DNA from: Dyella sp. BiH032
GTDB taxonomy: Bacteria; Pseudomonadota; Gammaproteobacteria; Xanthomonadales; Rhodanobacteraceae
Reading direction: 5' to 3'
Length of the DNA: 64,000 nucleotides
NCBI RefSeq assembly: GCF_031954525.1
Contig: NZ_CP134867.1
Span: 1,550,001 to 1,614,000 of the forward strand
The translations under genes and the position numbers were made by a program. Numbering within the stretch: the stretch's first letter is position 1; each line of letters opens with the position of its first letter. The notes under the pieces are model-generated. The model saw nothing but the letters and a program-made list of their open reading frames with translations. It was not told where the DNA came from and did no database searches. Below, piece by piece: positions 47,077 to 55,727 of this stretch.

Positions 47077-48687
47077 ATGCAGATGAACAAGACCTCGTTG
47101 TGCCTGGCGCTTGCCGCGATCGTGGGGACGATCGCTTCCGCGCCCGCCATGGCCGCGGGACCGAACACCGCGTGGGCAAGCACTGCTACGCGTGCGCATG
47201 AACTGGCCGCGACGGCGACCACCGCAGACTTGGCCGAAGCCAGCCTGCCGGTGCACGTCGAAGTGGTGCTGAAGCTGCAGAACCGTTCGGCGCTCGACGA
47301 TTTCATCAAGGCCTCGCAGGATCCGGCCAGCTCGGCGTTCCACACCAAGCTCAGCGCGGCCGATGCGCAGGCGATGTTCTCGCCGAGCCAGGCGCAGGTG
47401 CAGGCGGTGGTCGATCACCTGCGTGCGAGCGGCTTCACGAATATCCAGGTATCTCCCAATCGCCTGATCATCTCCGCCGACGGCGATGCGGGCACGGCGC
47501 AGAACGCGTTCGCCACGCGCCTCGTCAAGACGCATGACGCGGAAGGCCGCGCCGCCTACGCCAACATCGACGACGCGAAGGTACCGGCGGCCCTGGGACA
47601 GTCCGTGCTGGCCGTGGTCGGCCTGCAGACCGTGGCCCATGCGCATACGATGCTGAAGCCGGCCGCGCGCGTCGGCACCAATGCCACTACCGGCATCGTG
47701 GGCCACAACCCGACTGCGTTCCCGACCATCTACAACGCCGGCAGCACGCCGACCGCTTCCACCATCACCGTGGGCATCATCAGCGACGGCGACATGACGC
47801 AGCCGCTGAAGGATCTGACCACCTTCACCAGCAACAACGGCCTGCCGGCGGTGAACACGCAGGTGGTGACGGTCGGCACGCCCGGCACCGACACCAGCGG
47901 CACGCCCGAATGGGACCTGGACAGCCAGGACATCGTGGCGATGTCCGGCGGCGTCGGGAAGCTGATCTTCTACGCGGCCAACTCGCTCTCCAACAGCGCG
48001 CTTACCCAGGCCTTCAACCAGGCGGTGACCGACAACCAGGCGCAGGTGATCAACGTGTCGCTCGGCGAGTGCGAGACGTCCGCCTACAACGACGGCTCCA
48101 TGGCCGCCGACGACCAGATCTTCGCGCTGGGCGTGGCGCAGGGGCAGACGTTCTCCATTTCCACCGGCGACTCCGGCTCCAACGAGTGCAGCAAGGCCCC
48201 GCGCGGTACTACGCCGAGCTATCCGGCCAGCTCGCCCTACGTGGTGGCGGTGAGCGGCACCACGCTCACCACCGGCACCAACAACAGCTGGGCCGGCGAG
48301 ACGCTGTGGTCGAAGGCTGGCGGTAGCCCGAGCACGGTGGAGCCCAAGCCGAGCTGGCAGACCCAGGGCGGCGGCACCACGCGCGACGTGGCCGACGTGG
48401 CGCTGGACGCGGATCCCAACTCCGGCGCGATCATCATCGTCAACGGCAGCAATGCGCAGTACGGCGGCACCAGCCTGGCCGCGCCGCTGTTCGCAGCGAC
48501 CTGGGCCCGCCTGCTGGCGGCGCATTCCACGCTGGGCTTCGCCGGTCCGCATCTCTACCAGGTGCCGACCACGAGCTACCACGACATCACCTCCGGCAGT
48601 AACGGTGGCGAGACGGCGACGGTGGGCTGGGATTACGCCAGCGGCTTCGGCAGCACCATTGTGACCAATCTCAACAGCAGCCTCTGA
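47077..48687 (+). CDS. Secreted serine-carboxyl peptidase, S53 (sedolisin/kumamolisin) family
   Basis: This 536-aa preproprotein has a signal peptide (about 1-27, ending AMAAG), an S53 pro-domain (about 45-190) and a catalytic domain. Catalytic residues are Glu278 and Asp282 (PEWDLD), the oxyanion Asp365 (ISTGDSG) and Ser466 (GGTSLAAP). The C-terminal calcium site is visible as DITSGSNG and GWDYASGFGS. Sedolisins work at acid pH after self-removal of the pro-domain. GGGAG precedes ATG 47077. It lies between tldD and pmbA and is closed by its own terminator. Confidence 0.94.
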   Translation: MQMNKTSLCLALAAIVGTIASAPAMAAGPNTAWASTATRAHELAATATTADLAEASLPVHVEVVLKLQNRSALDDFIKASQDPASSAFHTKLSAADAQAMFSPSQAQVQAVVDHLRASGFTNIQVSPNRLIISADGDAGTAQNAFATRLVKTHDAEGRAAYANIDDAKVPAALGQSVLAVVGLQTVAHAHTMLKPAARVGTNATTGIVGHNPTAFPTIYNAGSTPTASTITVGIISDGDMTQPLKDLTTFTSNNGLPAVNTQVVTVGTPGTDTSGTPEWDLDSQDIVAMSGGVGKLIFYAANSLSNSALTQAFNQAVTDNQAQVINVSLGECETSAYNDGSMAADDQIFALGVAQGQTFSISTGDSGSNECSKAPRGTTPSYPASSPYVVAVSGTTLTTGTNNSWAGETLWSKAGGSPSTVEPKPSWQTQGGGTTRDVADVALDADPNSGAIIIVNGSNAQYGGTSLAAPLFAATWARLLAAHSTLGFAGPHLYQVPTTSYHDITSGSNGGETATVGWDYASGFGSTIVTNLNSSL

Positions 48688-48707
48688 CGGGGCGATTGCC
48701 GTAACGC

Positions 48708-48737
48708 AAAGGGGCGCCTGCAAAGGCGCCCCTTTCT
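48708..48737. terminator. Terminator after the S53 gene, probably bidirectional
   Basis: Arms AAAGGGGCGCC (48708-48718) and GGCGCCCCTTT (48725-48735) with a TGCAAA loop. They are identical to the arms of the terminator at 29575. It separates the convergent S53 and yjgA genes. Confidence 0.85.
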
Positions 48738-48752
48738 CATGCCGTGTTCCGA

Positions 48753-49313
48753 TCAGGCTTCGGCGTCGCCGGCATCTTCGCCTCCGGCTTCGTCGGTTTC
48801 GGACAGCGACTTGAGCACCTGGAATATCTCGCGATAGGCGCGCGGTGGCTTGTTCTTCTCGCGCTCCAGGCGCGCCTGGCGCAGCAGCGAGCGCAGGTGC
48901 TGGCGATCGAGCTGCGGATACGCGGCGATCAGTTCGGGCAACGCGTTCTCCTCGTCGGCGAGCAGACGCTCGCGCGTCGCTTCCAGGCGATGCATCGCCG
49001 CGGTTTCCTGGCGCTGACGCTCGCGGTTTTCACCCAGCGCGGCACGCACGCTGTCGAACGCTTCGTTGTCGTGCCGGCGCATCACCTTGGCGAGAAAGCC
49101 GAGCTGGCGCTTGCGCGCGATGTGCGAAGTGATCTTCCGCGTGTTCTCGATCTCGCGCACGACGTCCTCCGGCAGATCGAGCTTGGCCAGGCGGCTGGGC
49201 GGCAATTCGACCAGCTGCCCGGCGAGCTCGAGCACGGCGAGCGCATCGCGGCGCTGCTGCGAGCGCGTGGGACCGTAGTCGTGATCGGGGTCGTCGGTAT
49301 AGGTGCGGTTCAC
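48753..49313 (-). CDS. yjgA: DUF615 protein YjgA, ribosome-associated
   Basis: This 186-aa protein matches the YjgA (DUF615) family, which in E. coli associates with late 50S assembly intermediates. Family hallmarks are TRSQQRRDAL near the start, RKITSHIARKRQLGFLAK in the middle and REKNKPPRAYREIFQVLK at the end. The start is uncertain: GTG 49313 fits the expected length, while GTG 49337 overlaps the preceding stop as GTGA and would add 8 residues. The acidic C-terminal tail (DEAGGEDAGDAEA) is variable in the family. Confidence 0.87.
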   Translation of the reverse strand: MNRTYTDDPDHDYGPTRSQQRRDALAVLELAGQLVELPPSRLAKLDLPEDVVREIENTRKITSHIARKRQLGFLAKVMRRHDNEAFDSVRAALGENRERQRQETAAMHRLEATRERLLADEENALPELIAAYPQLDRQHLRSLLRQARLEREKNKPPRAYREIFQVLKSLSETDEAGGEDAGDAEA

Positions 49314-49333
49314 GGGTTCTGTCTCTTGATACG

Positions 49334-49588
49334 TCACGGCGCCGCGGCGGCATCCGGACCGGTGGCGATGCCAGGCTCGGCACGTTCGAGCGCGAAGCGC
49401 GGCACCGTCTCGCCATTCACCTGCACGTTCTCGCAGAACATCGAAGCGGGGCGGACCCACAATCCGTATTCGCCGTACAAGGCCTGATAGACCACCAGCG
49501 GTTCCATCGTTTCGCTATGGCGGGCCGTACCGAGCACACGATAAGGCTGCCCTTTGTAGTGACGGTAAAGGCCGGTCTCCGGCACCAT
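49334..49588 (-). CDS. DUF1653 protein
   Basis: This 84-aa protein matches the DUF1653 family by its opening TGLYRHYKGQPYRVLGTARHSE and MEPLVVYQALYG. The family has an SH3-like fold and no settled function. GGAGA precedes ATG 49588. It is directly upstream of yjgA, whose start may overlap its stop, so the two form an operon divergent from pmbA. Confidence 0.85.
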   Translation of the reverse strand: MVPETGLYRHYKGQPYRVLGTARHSETMEPLVVYQALYGEYGLWVRPASMFCENVQVNGETVPRFALERAEPGIATGPDAAAAP

Positions 49589-49697
49589 GGCGCAGTTCTC
49601 CGCGGCGAAAGGCTTTGCATCGGCCGCGGCGCCCCCATCTCGGGAGGCTGCGCGGTTCGGGCCGCGTATTCTACCCGCCAGCCTTCAGGAAACCCAT

Positions 49698-51065
49698 GTG
49701 AGCGCGATTCCCGTTACTTCCGACCGCAGCCAGCAGGATCTCGACCGCCTCGCCGACCTGGCCCAGGACGTGATCCGGCGAGCCCGCGCCGCGGGCGCCA
49801 GCCAGGCCGAAGTGGCCGCGAGCATCGATACGGGGCTCAGCGTGAACGTGCGCCTGGGCGAAGTCGAGACGGTGGAGCACACCCGCGACCGCGGCTTCGG
49901 GCTGACGGTGTATTTCGGCCAGCGCAAGGGTTCGGCCAGTACGGGCGACCTGAATCCGGATTCCATCCAGGCCACGCTGGACCAGGCCTGCGCCATTGCC
50001 CGCTATACCGAGGAAGACCCGGCCGCCGGCCTTGCCGACGCTTCGCTGATGGCGACCTCGTTCCCCGATCTGGACGTGTGGCACCCGTGGGACATCGATA
50101 CTCATGGTGCGATCCGGCTCGGCCAACGCATCGAGGAAGCAGGGCGTGCGCACGCCGGCATCACCAATTCCGACGGCGCCGGCGTCCAGATGGGCGAGAG
50201 CCTCGCGGTCTACGCCAACTCGCATGGCTTCATCGGGCGCGAGCGGGGCACGCGCCACTCGCTCTCGCTCTCGCTGATCGCCGGCGACGAGGAGGGCATG
50301 CAGCGCGATTACTGGTACGACAGCGTGCGCGCCGCGACCGACTTCATGAGCCCGGAAGCGCTCGGCGACCGCGCCGCGCAGCGCACCCTGGCGCGCCTGG
50401 GCGCGCGTCGATTGTCGACGCGGCAGAGCCCGGTGCTGTTCGCGCCGGAAATCGCCCGCGGCCTGATCGGCCACCTGGTGAGCGCGGTAAGCGGTGGGGC
50501 GCTGTACCGGCGGGCCAGCTTCCTGCTCGACCATGCCGGGCAGCGCGTGATGCCGTCCTGGATGCACATCGTCGAGCGCCCGCTGCTGAGGCGCGGCCAG
50601 GGCTCGGGCGCCTTCGACGCCGAGGGCGTGGCCACCCGCGACAGCGCGCTGATCGAAGAAGGCGTGCTGGCGCGCTACGTGTTGGGCAGCTATTCGGCCC
50701 GCAAGCTCGGCCTGCAGTCGACCGGCAACGCCGGCGGCATCCACAACCTGATCGTCGAGGCCGGTGCCGCCGACCAGGGGCGCGACGATTTCGAAGGCAT
50801 GCTGCGGCGGCTCGGCACCGGCCTGCTGGTGACCGAAGTGATGGGGCAGGGCGTCAATACCATCACCGGCGACTATTCGCGCGGCGCGGCGGGCTTCTGG
50901 GTCGAGAACGGGCAGATCGCCTACCCGGTGGAAGAGATCACCATTGCCGCCAACCTGCGCGACATGTACGCCGGCATCCAGGCGGTCGGGGCGGACGTGG
51001 ACCCCCGGTCGCACCTGCTCACCGGCTCGATTCTGGTCGACCGGATGACGATCGCCGGTGAGTGA
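49698..51065 (+). CDS. pmbA: Metalloprotease subunit PmbA/TldE
   Basis: PmbA (455 aa) is the non-catalytic partner of TldD; as expected it lacks the HExxxH motif. Family features include RDRGFGLTVYFGQRKGSAS, YWYDSVRAATDF and the C-terminal RGAAGFWVENGQIAYPVEEITIA. The start is GTG 49698 with AGGA upstream; the ATG two bases earlier is out of frame, and an upstream ATG at 49587 would add 37 unrelated residues. It is divergent from the DUF1653 gene. Confidence 0.95.
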   Translation: MSAIPVTSDRSQQDLDRLADLAQDVIRRARAAGASQAEVAASIDTGLSVNVRLGEVETVEHTRDRGFGLTVYFGQRKGSASTGDLNPDSIQATLDQACAIARYTEEDPAAGLADASLMATSFPDLDVWHPWDIDTHGAIRLGQRIEEAGRAHAGITNSDGAGVQMGESLAVYANSHGFIGRERGTRHSLSLSLIAGDEEGMQRDYWYDSVRAATDFMSPEALGDRAAQRTLARLGARRLSTRQSPVLFAPEIARGLIGHLVSAVSGGALYRRASFLLDHAGQRVMPSWMHIVERPLLRRGQGSGAFDAEGVATRDSALIEEGVLARYVLGSYSARKLGLQSTGNAGGIHNLIVEAGAADQGRDDFEGMLRRLGTGLLVTEVMGQGVNTITGDYSRGAAGFWVENGQIAYPVEEITIAANLRDMYAGIQAVGADVDPRSHLLTGSILVDRMTIAGE

Positions 51066-51216
51066 GCCGCCGGGCGGCTGTCCCGAGCCCCGCTGAGAGG
51101 CTTTGTGCAGTCGCCCCGGCATAGGCCGCCGGTTGGCTCGGCAAACGGCCCCGGCCCTTGCTAGCATCGCGCCACCGGCGCCCGAGCGGGCGTCCGCACG
51201 ACCAGGAGAGACACGC

Positions 51217-51654
51217 ATGAGCGTTCCACCCGAGTCTGTCGAGCCTTCGCCCAGCGAACCCACGCCGCCGCCCTCGGACATGCCCAGCCCCGAGGAACGC
51301 CAATGGGCCATGCTCGCGCACCTGTCCGCCTTGCTGGGTACCTTGCTCACCGGCCACTGGTTCGGCATCGGCTGCTTCGTCGGGCCGCTGATCATCTGGC
51401 TGGTGAAGCGCGAGACCATGCCCTTTGTCGACGACCAGGCCAAGGAAGCGCTGAACTTCAACATCACGATGGCCATCATCGCCGTGGTGCTGCTGCTGAT
51501 CACCGTGCTCACGCTTGGCATCGGCATCATTCTGGCCCTGCCGGCCGGCGTCGTGATCGGCATCGCCTGGCTGGTCCTGGTGATCATGGCGACCATCAAG
51601 GCGAACGAAGGCGAGCGCTATCGCTATCCGTTCTGCCTGCGCCTGATCAAATAG
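51217..51654 (+). CDS. DUF4870 (Tic20-like) membrane protein
   Basis: This 145-aa protein has a Pro/Ser/Glu-rich N-terminus (1-26), the DUF4870 signature WAMLAHLSALLG, and hydrophobic segments at about 50-63, 81-100 and 103-126. The segment DDQAKEALNFNITM is typical. Function is unknown. AGGAGAG precedes ATG 51217. It is monocistronic, ending at a strong terminator; no promoter was recognised in the 151-base gap before it. Confidence 0.87.
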   Translation: MSVPPESVEPSPSEPTPPPSDMPSPEERQWAMLAHLSALLGTLLTGHWFGIGCFVGPLIIWLVKRETMPFVDDQAKEALNFNITMAIIAVVLLLITVLTLGIGIILALPAGVVIGIAWLVLVIMATIKANEGERYRYPFCLRLIK

Positions 51655-51676
51655 CCATCGCCGGAAGTGCAACGAA

Positions 51677-51705
51677 AGAGGCAGCCCCAGGGCTGCCTCT
51701 TTTTT
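51677..51705. terminator. Rho-independent terminator after the DUF4870 gene
   Basis: A 10-bp stem (51678-51687 with 51690-51699) runs into six T residues (51700-51705). It sits between convergent genes and can also serve ispA, since A residues flank the left arm. Confidence 0.88.
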
Positions 51706-51719
51706 GCTTCGCCGAAACT

Positions 51720-52610
51720 TCAGTGATGACGCCTGGCCGCGTACAGCGCAAGGCGTTCCAGCAAGGCGCCGCGTGCGCCCAGCGGCGCGATCGCTTCCAG
51801 CGCGCCGGCGGTGAGTTCCTCCAGGCGCGCGCGTGAGGCATCCGCGCCGATGATGGAAGGGAAGGTCGGCTTGTCGGCGGCCGCGTCCTTGCCGGCGGTC
51901 TTGCCGATCACGGCGGACTCGCCCTCCACATCGAGAATGTCGTCGCGCACCTGGAAGGCCAGGCCCACCGCGTGGGCGTAGCGGTCCAGCGCATTAAGCA
52001 TTTCGTCGTCGGCGTCCGCTGCGAGCGCGCCCAGGCGCACGGAAGCGCGGATCAGCGCGCCGGTCTTGCAGGCGTGCATGTGCTCCAGTTCCGCGAGGCT
52101 GAGCTTGTGGCCGACCGCGGCCAGATCGAGCGCCTGGCCACCGGCCATGCCCTCGGCCCCGCAGGCGCGGCCCAGCGTGCGCAGCATGTCCAGCCCGCGG
52201 CCGGCCACATGCCGGTCGTGGGCGAGCAGTTCGAAGGCCAGCGCCTGCAGCGCGTCGCCGGCGAGGATCGCCATCGCTTCGCCGAACACGATGTGGCAGG
52301 TCGGCCGGCCGCGGCGCATGTCGTCGTCGTCCATGGCCGGCAGGTCGTCGTGCACCAGCGAATAAGCGTGGATGAGTTCCACCGCGCAGGCCGGCGCGTC
52401 CAGGCCGGGGCCGTCTTCGCCCAGCGCGTGGCCGGCCGCGTAGACCAGCAGCGGACGCAGGCGCTTGCCGCCGCCCAGGACGGCATAGCGCATGGCGCGA
52501 TGCAGTTCGGTGGGAGAGCGGTCTTCGGCGGGGAGGGTCCGCGACAGGGCGTGGTCGGCGCGCGCGATCAGCGCTTGGAGGTCGGGGCCGAGATCAAAGT
52601 TCGGGTTCAA
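51720..52610 (-). CDS. ispA: Farnesyl diphosphate synthase (short-chain polyprenyl synthase)
   Basis: This 296-aa enzyme condenses isopentenyl diphosphate onto allylic diphosphates to make the C15 precursor of quinones, undecaprenyl phosphate and, in some relatives, hopanoids. The first Asp-rich motif is D88-D-LPAM-D94, the second DDILD at 223-227, and LGGGKRLRP (45-53) is the IPP site. It overlaps xseB by 17 bases. The pair xseB-ispA is a conserved order; dxs, often third, is not here. Confidence 0.95.
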   Translation of the reverse strand: MNPNFDLGPDLQALIARADHALSRTLPAEDRSPTELHRAMRYAVLGGGKRLRPLLVYAAGHALGEDGPGLDAPACAVELIHAYSLVHDDLPAMDDDDMRRGRPTCHIVFGEAMAILAGDALQALAFELLAHDRHVAGRGLDMLRTLGRACGAEGMAGGQALDLAAVGHKLSLAELEHMHACKTGALIRASVRLGALAADADDEMLNALDRYAHAVGLAFQVRDDILDVEGESAVIGKTAGKDAAADKPTFPSIIGADASRARLEELTAGALEAIAPLGARGALLERLALYAARRHH

Positions 52611-52851
52611 ACGGTTCTGCGCTGTCGGGGGCTTCGGGGTCGAGCAACAGCCTCACGCGCAATTCGGCCTGTTCCAGCGCCTGCTGGCAGTGGCGATACA
52701 GGCCGATGCCGCGTTCGAACGATGCCAGGGAATCGTCGAGGCTCAGGTCGCCGCCCTCCATGCGCGCTACCAGCTGCTCGAGTTCGTCCAGCGAATGTTC
52801 GAAATCGGCGGGGGAAGCAGGTTCTGCGGGAGCGGGAGCGGGCTTGGCCAT
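52594..52851 (-). CDS. xseB: Exodeoxyribonuclease VII small subunit
   Basis: XseB (85 aa) is the small subunit of exonuclease VII, which degrades single-stranded DNA from both ends. The helical core [47 protein letters not shown] is the family signature (shown in part: [15 protein letters not shown]). An Ala/Pro-rich head precedes it. It overlaps ispA by 17 bases. The large subunit gene xseA is elsewhere. Confidence 0.94.
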   Translation of the reverse strand: MAKPAPAPAEPASPADFEHSLDELEQLVARMEGGDLSLDDSLASFERGIGLYRHCQQALEQAELRVRLLLDPEAPDSAEPFEPEL

Positions 52852-52868
52852 GGCCGGGAAAACTAACT

Positions 52869-52903
52869 CAGCCCCTGCGCGGAATCAATCCGCGCAGGGG
52901 CTG
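52869..52903 (-). terminator. Perfect 15-bp hairpin upstream of xseB
   Basis: Arms 52869-52883 and 52889-52903 pair perfectly around an ATCAA loop. Read on the - strand it follows the secreted-protein gene and is succeeded by a weak T-rich stretch (GTTAGTTTT), so it probably ends that transcript 18 bases before the xseB start. Confidence 0.7.
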
Positions 52904-52934
52904 GGAACGCTTGCAGGACGCGCGTTGGCGCGGG

Positions 52935-53372
52935 TCAGTCCTTGTCGCGGCCATGGCCCCGGCCTTTGCCCGGAGGCGGTCCGCCGCGGTCCGGCGGACC
53001 GCCGGGGCCATCGTGATCCTCATCGCGGCGCATCCCGCGCGGTGGGCGACCGCCGTAGTGTTCGACCACGTAATCGTGCCGTGCATAGGGGCGATCGGCG
53101 TCCAGCTCGATGCTGATGCCGCCGGTACGCACGTAGCCCTGGAAATCGATCGGCAGGCTGACGCCGCTGCGCCAGGTGCCTCCGTCCAGCCAGAACCAGA
53201 CGCGGGACTCGGGTGCGTAGTAGACCTCGCCCTCCGGGTAGTACGTGTAGTGGTGCTTGGCGCGCCAGCCGTGCGCCGGCGCCCAGGGCGGCGGTCCGCC
53301 CGCCCAGGCGGGAAAGGCGCAAGCGGCAGCGAGCGCCAGCAGGGCGGTACTGAGCAAGGTCTTGCGGGACAT
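52935..53372 (-). CDS. Secreted hypothetical protein with Pro/Gly-rich tail
   Basis: This 145-aa protein is not recognised. It has a clear signal peptide (residues 1-24, ending AFPAWAG), a Tyr/Trp-rich middle (HHYTYYPEGEVYYAPESRVW) that suggests a small beta domain, and a low-complexity tail of Gly, Pro, Arg and Asp from about residue 108. GGAG precedes ATG 53372. Flanked by tilS upstream and xseB downstream, each with its own apparent transcription unit. Similar short envelope proteins with YYP/VYY motifs are common in proteobacteria, but no role is known. Confidence 0.75.
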   Translation of the reverse strand: MSRKTLLSTALLALAAACAFPAWAGGPPPWAPAHGWRAKHHYTYYPEGEVYYAPESRVWFWLDGGTWRSGVSLPIDFQGYVRTGGISIELDADRPYARHDYVVEHYGGRPPRGMRRDEDHDGPGGPPDRGGPPPGKGRGHGRDKD

Positions 53373-53454
53373 GGCGGCTACTCCGCGTGATGACGGAGAA
53401 AAGCTAGGCCGATGGGTAGAAATTCTTGCTGAATATCACTCGTTCTTGCGCGGC

Positions 53455-54759
53455 TCAGTCAGCCGGCCGCCAGCAGGGTTGCCCGCCGGCCAGTCGGAAA
53501 CGGCTCTCCCCCTGTTCACTGCGCCACAGGTCGGCGACGGCAATCAGCTCCTCGCCCGCGTAAATCAGGGGACATGCTGCTCTGCGCCATGGCGGCATGG
53601 ACGACTGCTGGAACAGGTCGCGCAGCTCACGTGTGTGGCGATGTCCCAGCGGCCTGAGCTTTTCTCCTCCTTGGCGAAAGCGCACCGTGAAGGTTTCGGC
53701 CGGAGGTGCGCCCAGCCATTCCAGCCGACCGCCGCCGGGCAGCGTGAGCGGCTGGCCCTGCCACTCCGCCTGCCATGCCGATGGCAGCGGGACGGCGGAC
53801 GCGACGGCCCATAGCCGGCCCTTCCAGATGTGCAGGTCGGTGCCCGGCCAGTGGATGCAGGGCACGCGGCCTTCGCGCAGGCCGCGCAGTTGGCGTTCGA
53901 TCTGGGCGCGCTGCGCGAGGGTGGGGATGCGCAGGTGGCGGCCGCGCAGCCAGTGGTCCAGCAGTGGATCGCGCAGCGCCGGCGGCAGCTGCAGCCAAGC
54001 CGCCGCGTCCAGGCTGCCGGTAGTCCGGTCGTGCACGCGTTCGAACTCTGCGAGCCAGCGTTCGCGCAGCACGTCCGCCGCCGCGCGGTGGTGCGTGGCG
54101 CTGTGGAGGATCGAATCGACCGCGTGAGGCCAATGCTCGACGAGTCGCGGCAGGATGTTCGCGCGCAGATAGTTGCGCGAGAGACGCGTGTCGGCGTTCG
54201 ACGGATCGTCGATCACGGGAAGGCGATGCCGCTCCGTGTAGTCGCGCAGTACGAGGCGTGGCGTGTCGAGCAACGGACGCCAGAGCATGCCCGCGCCGAG
54301 CGGACGCATCGCGCGCATGCCGCCCATGCCTTCCGGCCCGGCGCCGCGCAGCAGTTTGAGCAGCACGGTTTCCGCCTGGTCGTCCCGGTGATGGCCTAGC
54401 AGCAGCCATTCGCCTTCGCGCAAGGCGTTCGCCAGCGCCGTATAGCGCGCATGCCGTGCCGCGGCTTCCAGGCCTTCGCCGCTCGCGCGCATCACATCGA
54501 CGCGGGCCACGACGCATTCGATCTCCAGCACCGAACAGAACTGCAGCGCACGCTCGGCCCAGTCGCCGCTGTGCGCATGCAGGCCGTGGTCGACGTGGAT
54601 CGCGCGCAGGCCGCGCTCCCGCGCTTCGCGCAAACCGGCTAGTGCATGCAGAAGGGCAGTGGAATCGGGGCCGCCGCTGAAGGCGACGCACAGAGCCCCT
54701 GTTGGATGCGCGCGCAAGGCGTCCCGCAGGATGCCGGCGAGCGGTTCCGCACTATTCAC
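53455..54759 (-). CDS. tilS: tRNA(Ile)-lysidine synthase
   Basis: TilS (434 aa) modifies C34 of the CAU-anticodon tRNA-Ile to lysidine so that it reads AUA and accepts isoleucine. The ATP PP-loop is SGGPDS (28-33), and the downstream motifs HVDHGLHAHSGDWAE and LLGHHRDDQAETVLLKLLRG match the family. The C-terminal domain (about 340-434) is present. It begins 8 bases inside the end of the NYN gene upstream, so they are probably co-transcribed. accA-tilS adjacency is conserved; here one gene intervenes. Confidence 0.95.
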   Translation of the reverse strand: MNSAEPLAGILRDALRAHPTGALCVAFSGGPDSTALLHALAGLREARERGLRAIHVDHGLHAHSGDWAERALQFCSVLEIECVVARVDVMRASGEGLEAAARHARYTALANALREGEWLLLGHHRDDQAETVLLKLLRGAGPEGMGGMRAMRPLGAGMLWRPLLDTPRLVLRDYTERHRLPVIDDPSNADTRLSRNYLRANILPRLVEHWPHAVDSILHSATHHRAAADVLRERWLAEFERVHDRTTGSLDAAAWLQLPPALRDPLLDHWLRGRHLRIPTLAQRAQIERQLRGLREGRVPCIHWPGTDLHIWKGRLWAVASAVPLPSAWQAEWQGQPLTLPGGGRLEWLGAPPAETFTVRFRQGGEKLRPLGHRHTRELRDLFQQSSMPPWRRAACPLIYAGEELIAVADLWRSEQGESRFRLAGGQPCWRPAD

Positions 54760-55504
54760 GAGTGACCGGCTTCTTCGATTTGTTGCGTACGTAGATCGCC
54801 TTCGGGCGGCCCTCGCCGGGGCTGCGGCGGTCGATTTCGAACAGCGTGGTCGCGGCGATCAATTCGCTGAGCTTGTTGTAGCCGTAGCTGCGCGCATCGA
54901 AGTTCGGACGTTGCTTGGTGATGATCGAACCTACGCCGCCGAGCCCTGCCCAGCCATCGTCGTCGGAGGCCGCCTCGACCGCATTGCGCAGCAGGTTGAC
55001 CAGGCCGCTGTCCTGTTTCAGCTGCGCGGCGGTGCGCGGCTTGAGCGGCGCCTCCTCGTCCGGTTTGCTGACGAGGATATCGGTGTAGATGAACTTGTCG
55101 CACGCCGCGACGAAGGGGTCTGGCGTCTTGCGCTCGCCGAAGCCGTACACGATCAGGCCGGATTCGCGGATGCGCGCGGCCAGCCGGGTGAAGTCGCTGT
55201 CGCTGGAGACGATGCAGAAGCCGTCGAAGCGGCCGGAATACAGCAGGTCCATCGCATCGATGATCATCGCCGAGTCAGTGGCGTTCTTGCCGCTGGTATA
55301 GCCGAACTGCTGGATCGGCTGGATGGACTGCGTGAGCAGCTGCTCCTTCCAGGTCTTCAGGTGATGGCTGGTCCAGTCGCCGTAGGCGCGCTTGACGTGT
55401 GCGGTGCCGTACTTGGCGACCTCGGCCAGCAGGGCTTCGGCCAGGTTCGGCTGCGCATTGTCGGCATCGATCAGGACGGCGAGCTTGGTGCTGTCGCTGG
55501 CCAT
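54752..55504 (-). CDS. NYN-domain protein with C-terminal OST-HTH/LOTUS domain
   Basis: This 250-aa protein has a NYN (PIN-like) nuclease domain: IDADN (Asp13, Asp15), Asp77 in NATDSAM, and SSDSDF (Asp102, Asp104) form the expected acidic metal site. A LOTUS-type RNA-binding domain spans about 165-240 (SGLVNLLRNAVEAA, RSYGYNKLSELIAATTLFEI). This LabA/YlxX-like architecture is widespread in bacteria with little functional data; RNA cleavage is inferred. It overlaps tilS by 8 bases. Confidence 0.87.
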   Translation of the reverse strand: MASDSTKLAVLIDADNAQPNLAEALLAEVAKYGTAHVKRAYGDWTSHHLKTWKEQLLTQSIQPIQQFGYTSGKNATDSAMIIDAMDLLYSGRFDGFCIVSSDSDFTRLAARIRESGLIVYGFGERKTPDPFVAACDKFIYTDILVSKPDEEAPLKPRTAAQLKQDSGLVNLLRNAVEAASDDDGWAGLGGVGSIITKQRPNFDARSYGYNKLSELIAATTLFEIDRRSPGEGRPKAIYVRNKSKKPVTRE

Positions 55505-55544
55505 GGCGGCCTCCGGCGTGATGGGCCGGGGGATGATAGCGCGC

Positions 55545-55580
55545 CTTGCTCCCTCTCCCCGTCGGGAGAAGGGGGAGTGT
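55545..55580. repeat. Short imperfect palindrome in the accA-NYN gap
   Basis: CCCTCTCCC and GGGAGAAGGG pair with one bulged A around a CGTC loop. Similar short C-run/G-run palindromes are frequent between genes in Xanthomonadales (from memory), and another occurs at 60971-60993. The rest of the 223-base gap has GC-rich sequence with no gene; the accA transcript has only weak hairpins (for example CCCC-TCT-GGGG near 55700) to stop it. Confidence 0.4.
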
Positions 55581-55727
55581 GGAGCGGGCGAGCTTAGAAG
55601 CAGGAGCGGAAAGCGAGCGGCGCGCTCTCGATCTGCGTTTGCGGGCCCGGCCCCTGATCTGTTGTGACCGAAGGGAATCCCCGGGACCGGCCCCTTGTCC
55701 CCAGAGGGGAGAAGAGTTCCCCGCGTG

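Noticed and set aside
46889-47086. 65-aa frame before the S53 gene
   Set aside because: Starts within a strong hairpin, lacks a ribosome binding site and has no coding-like composition.
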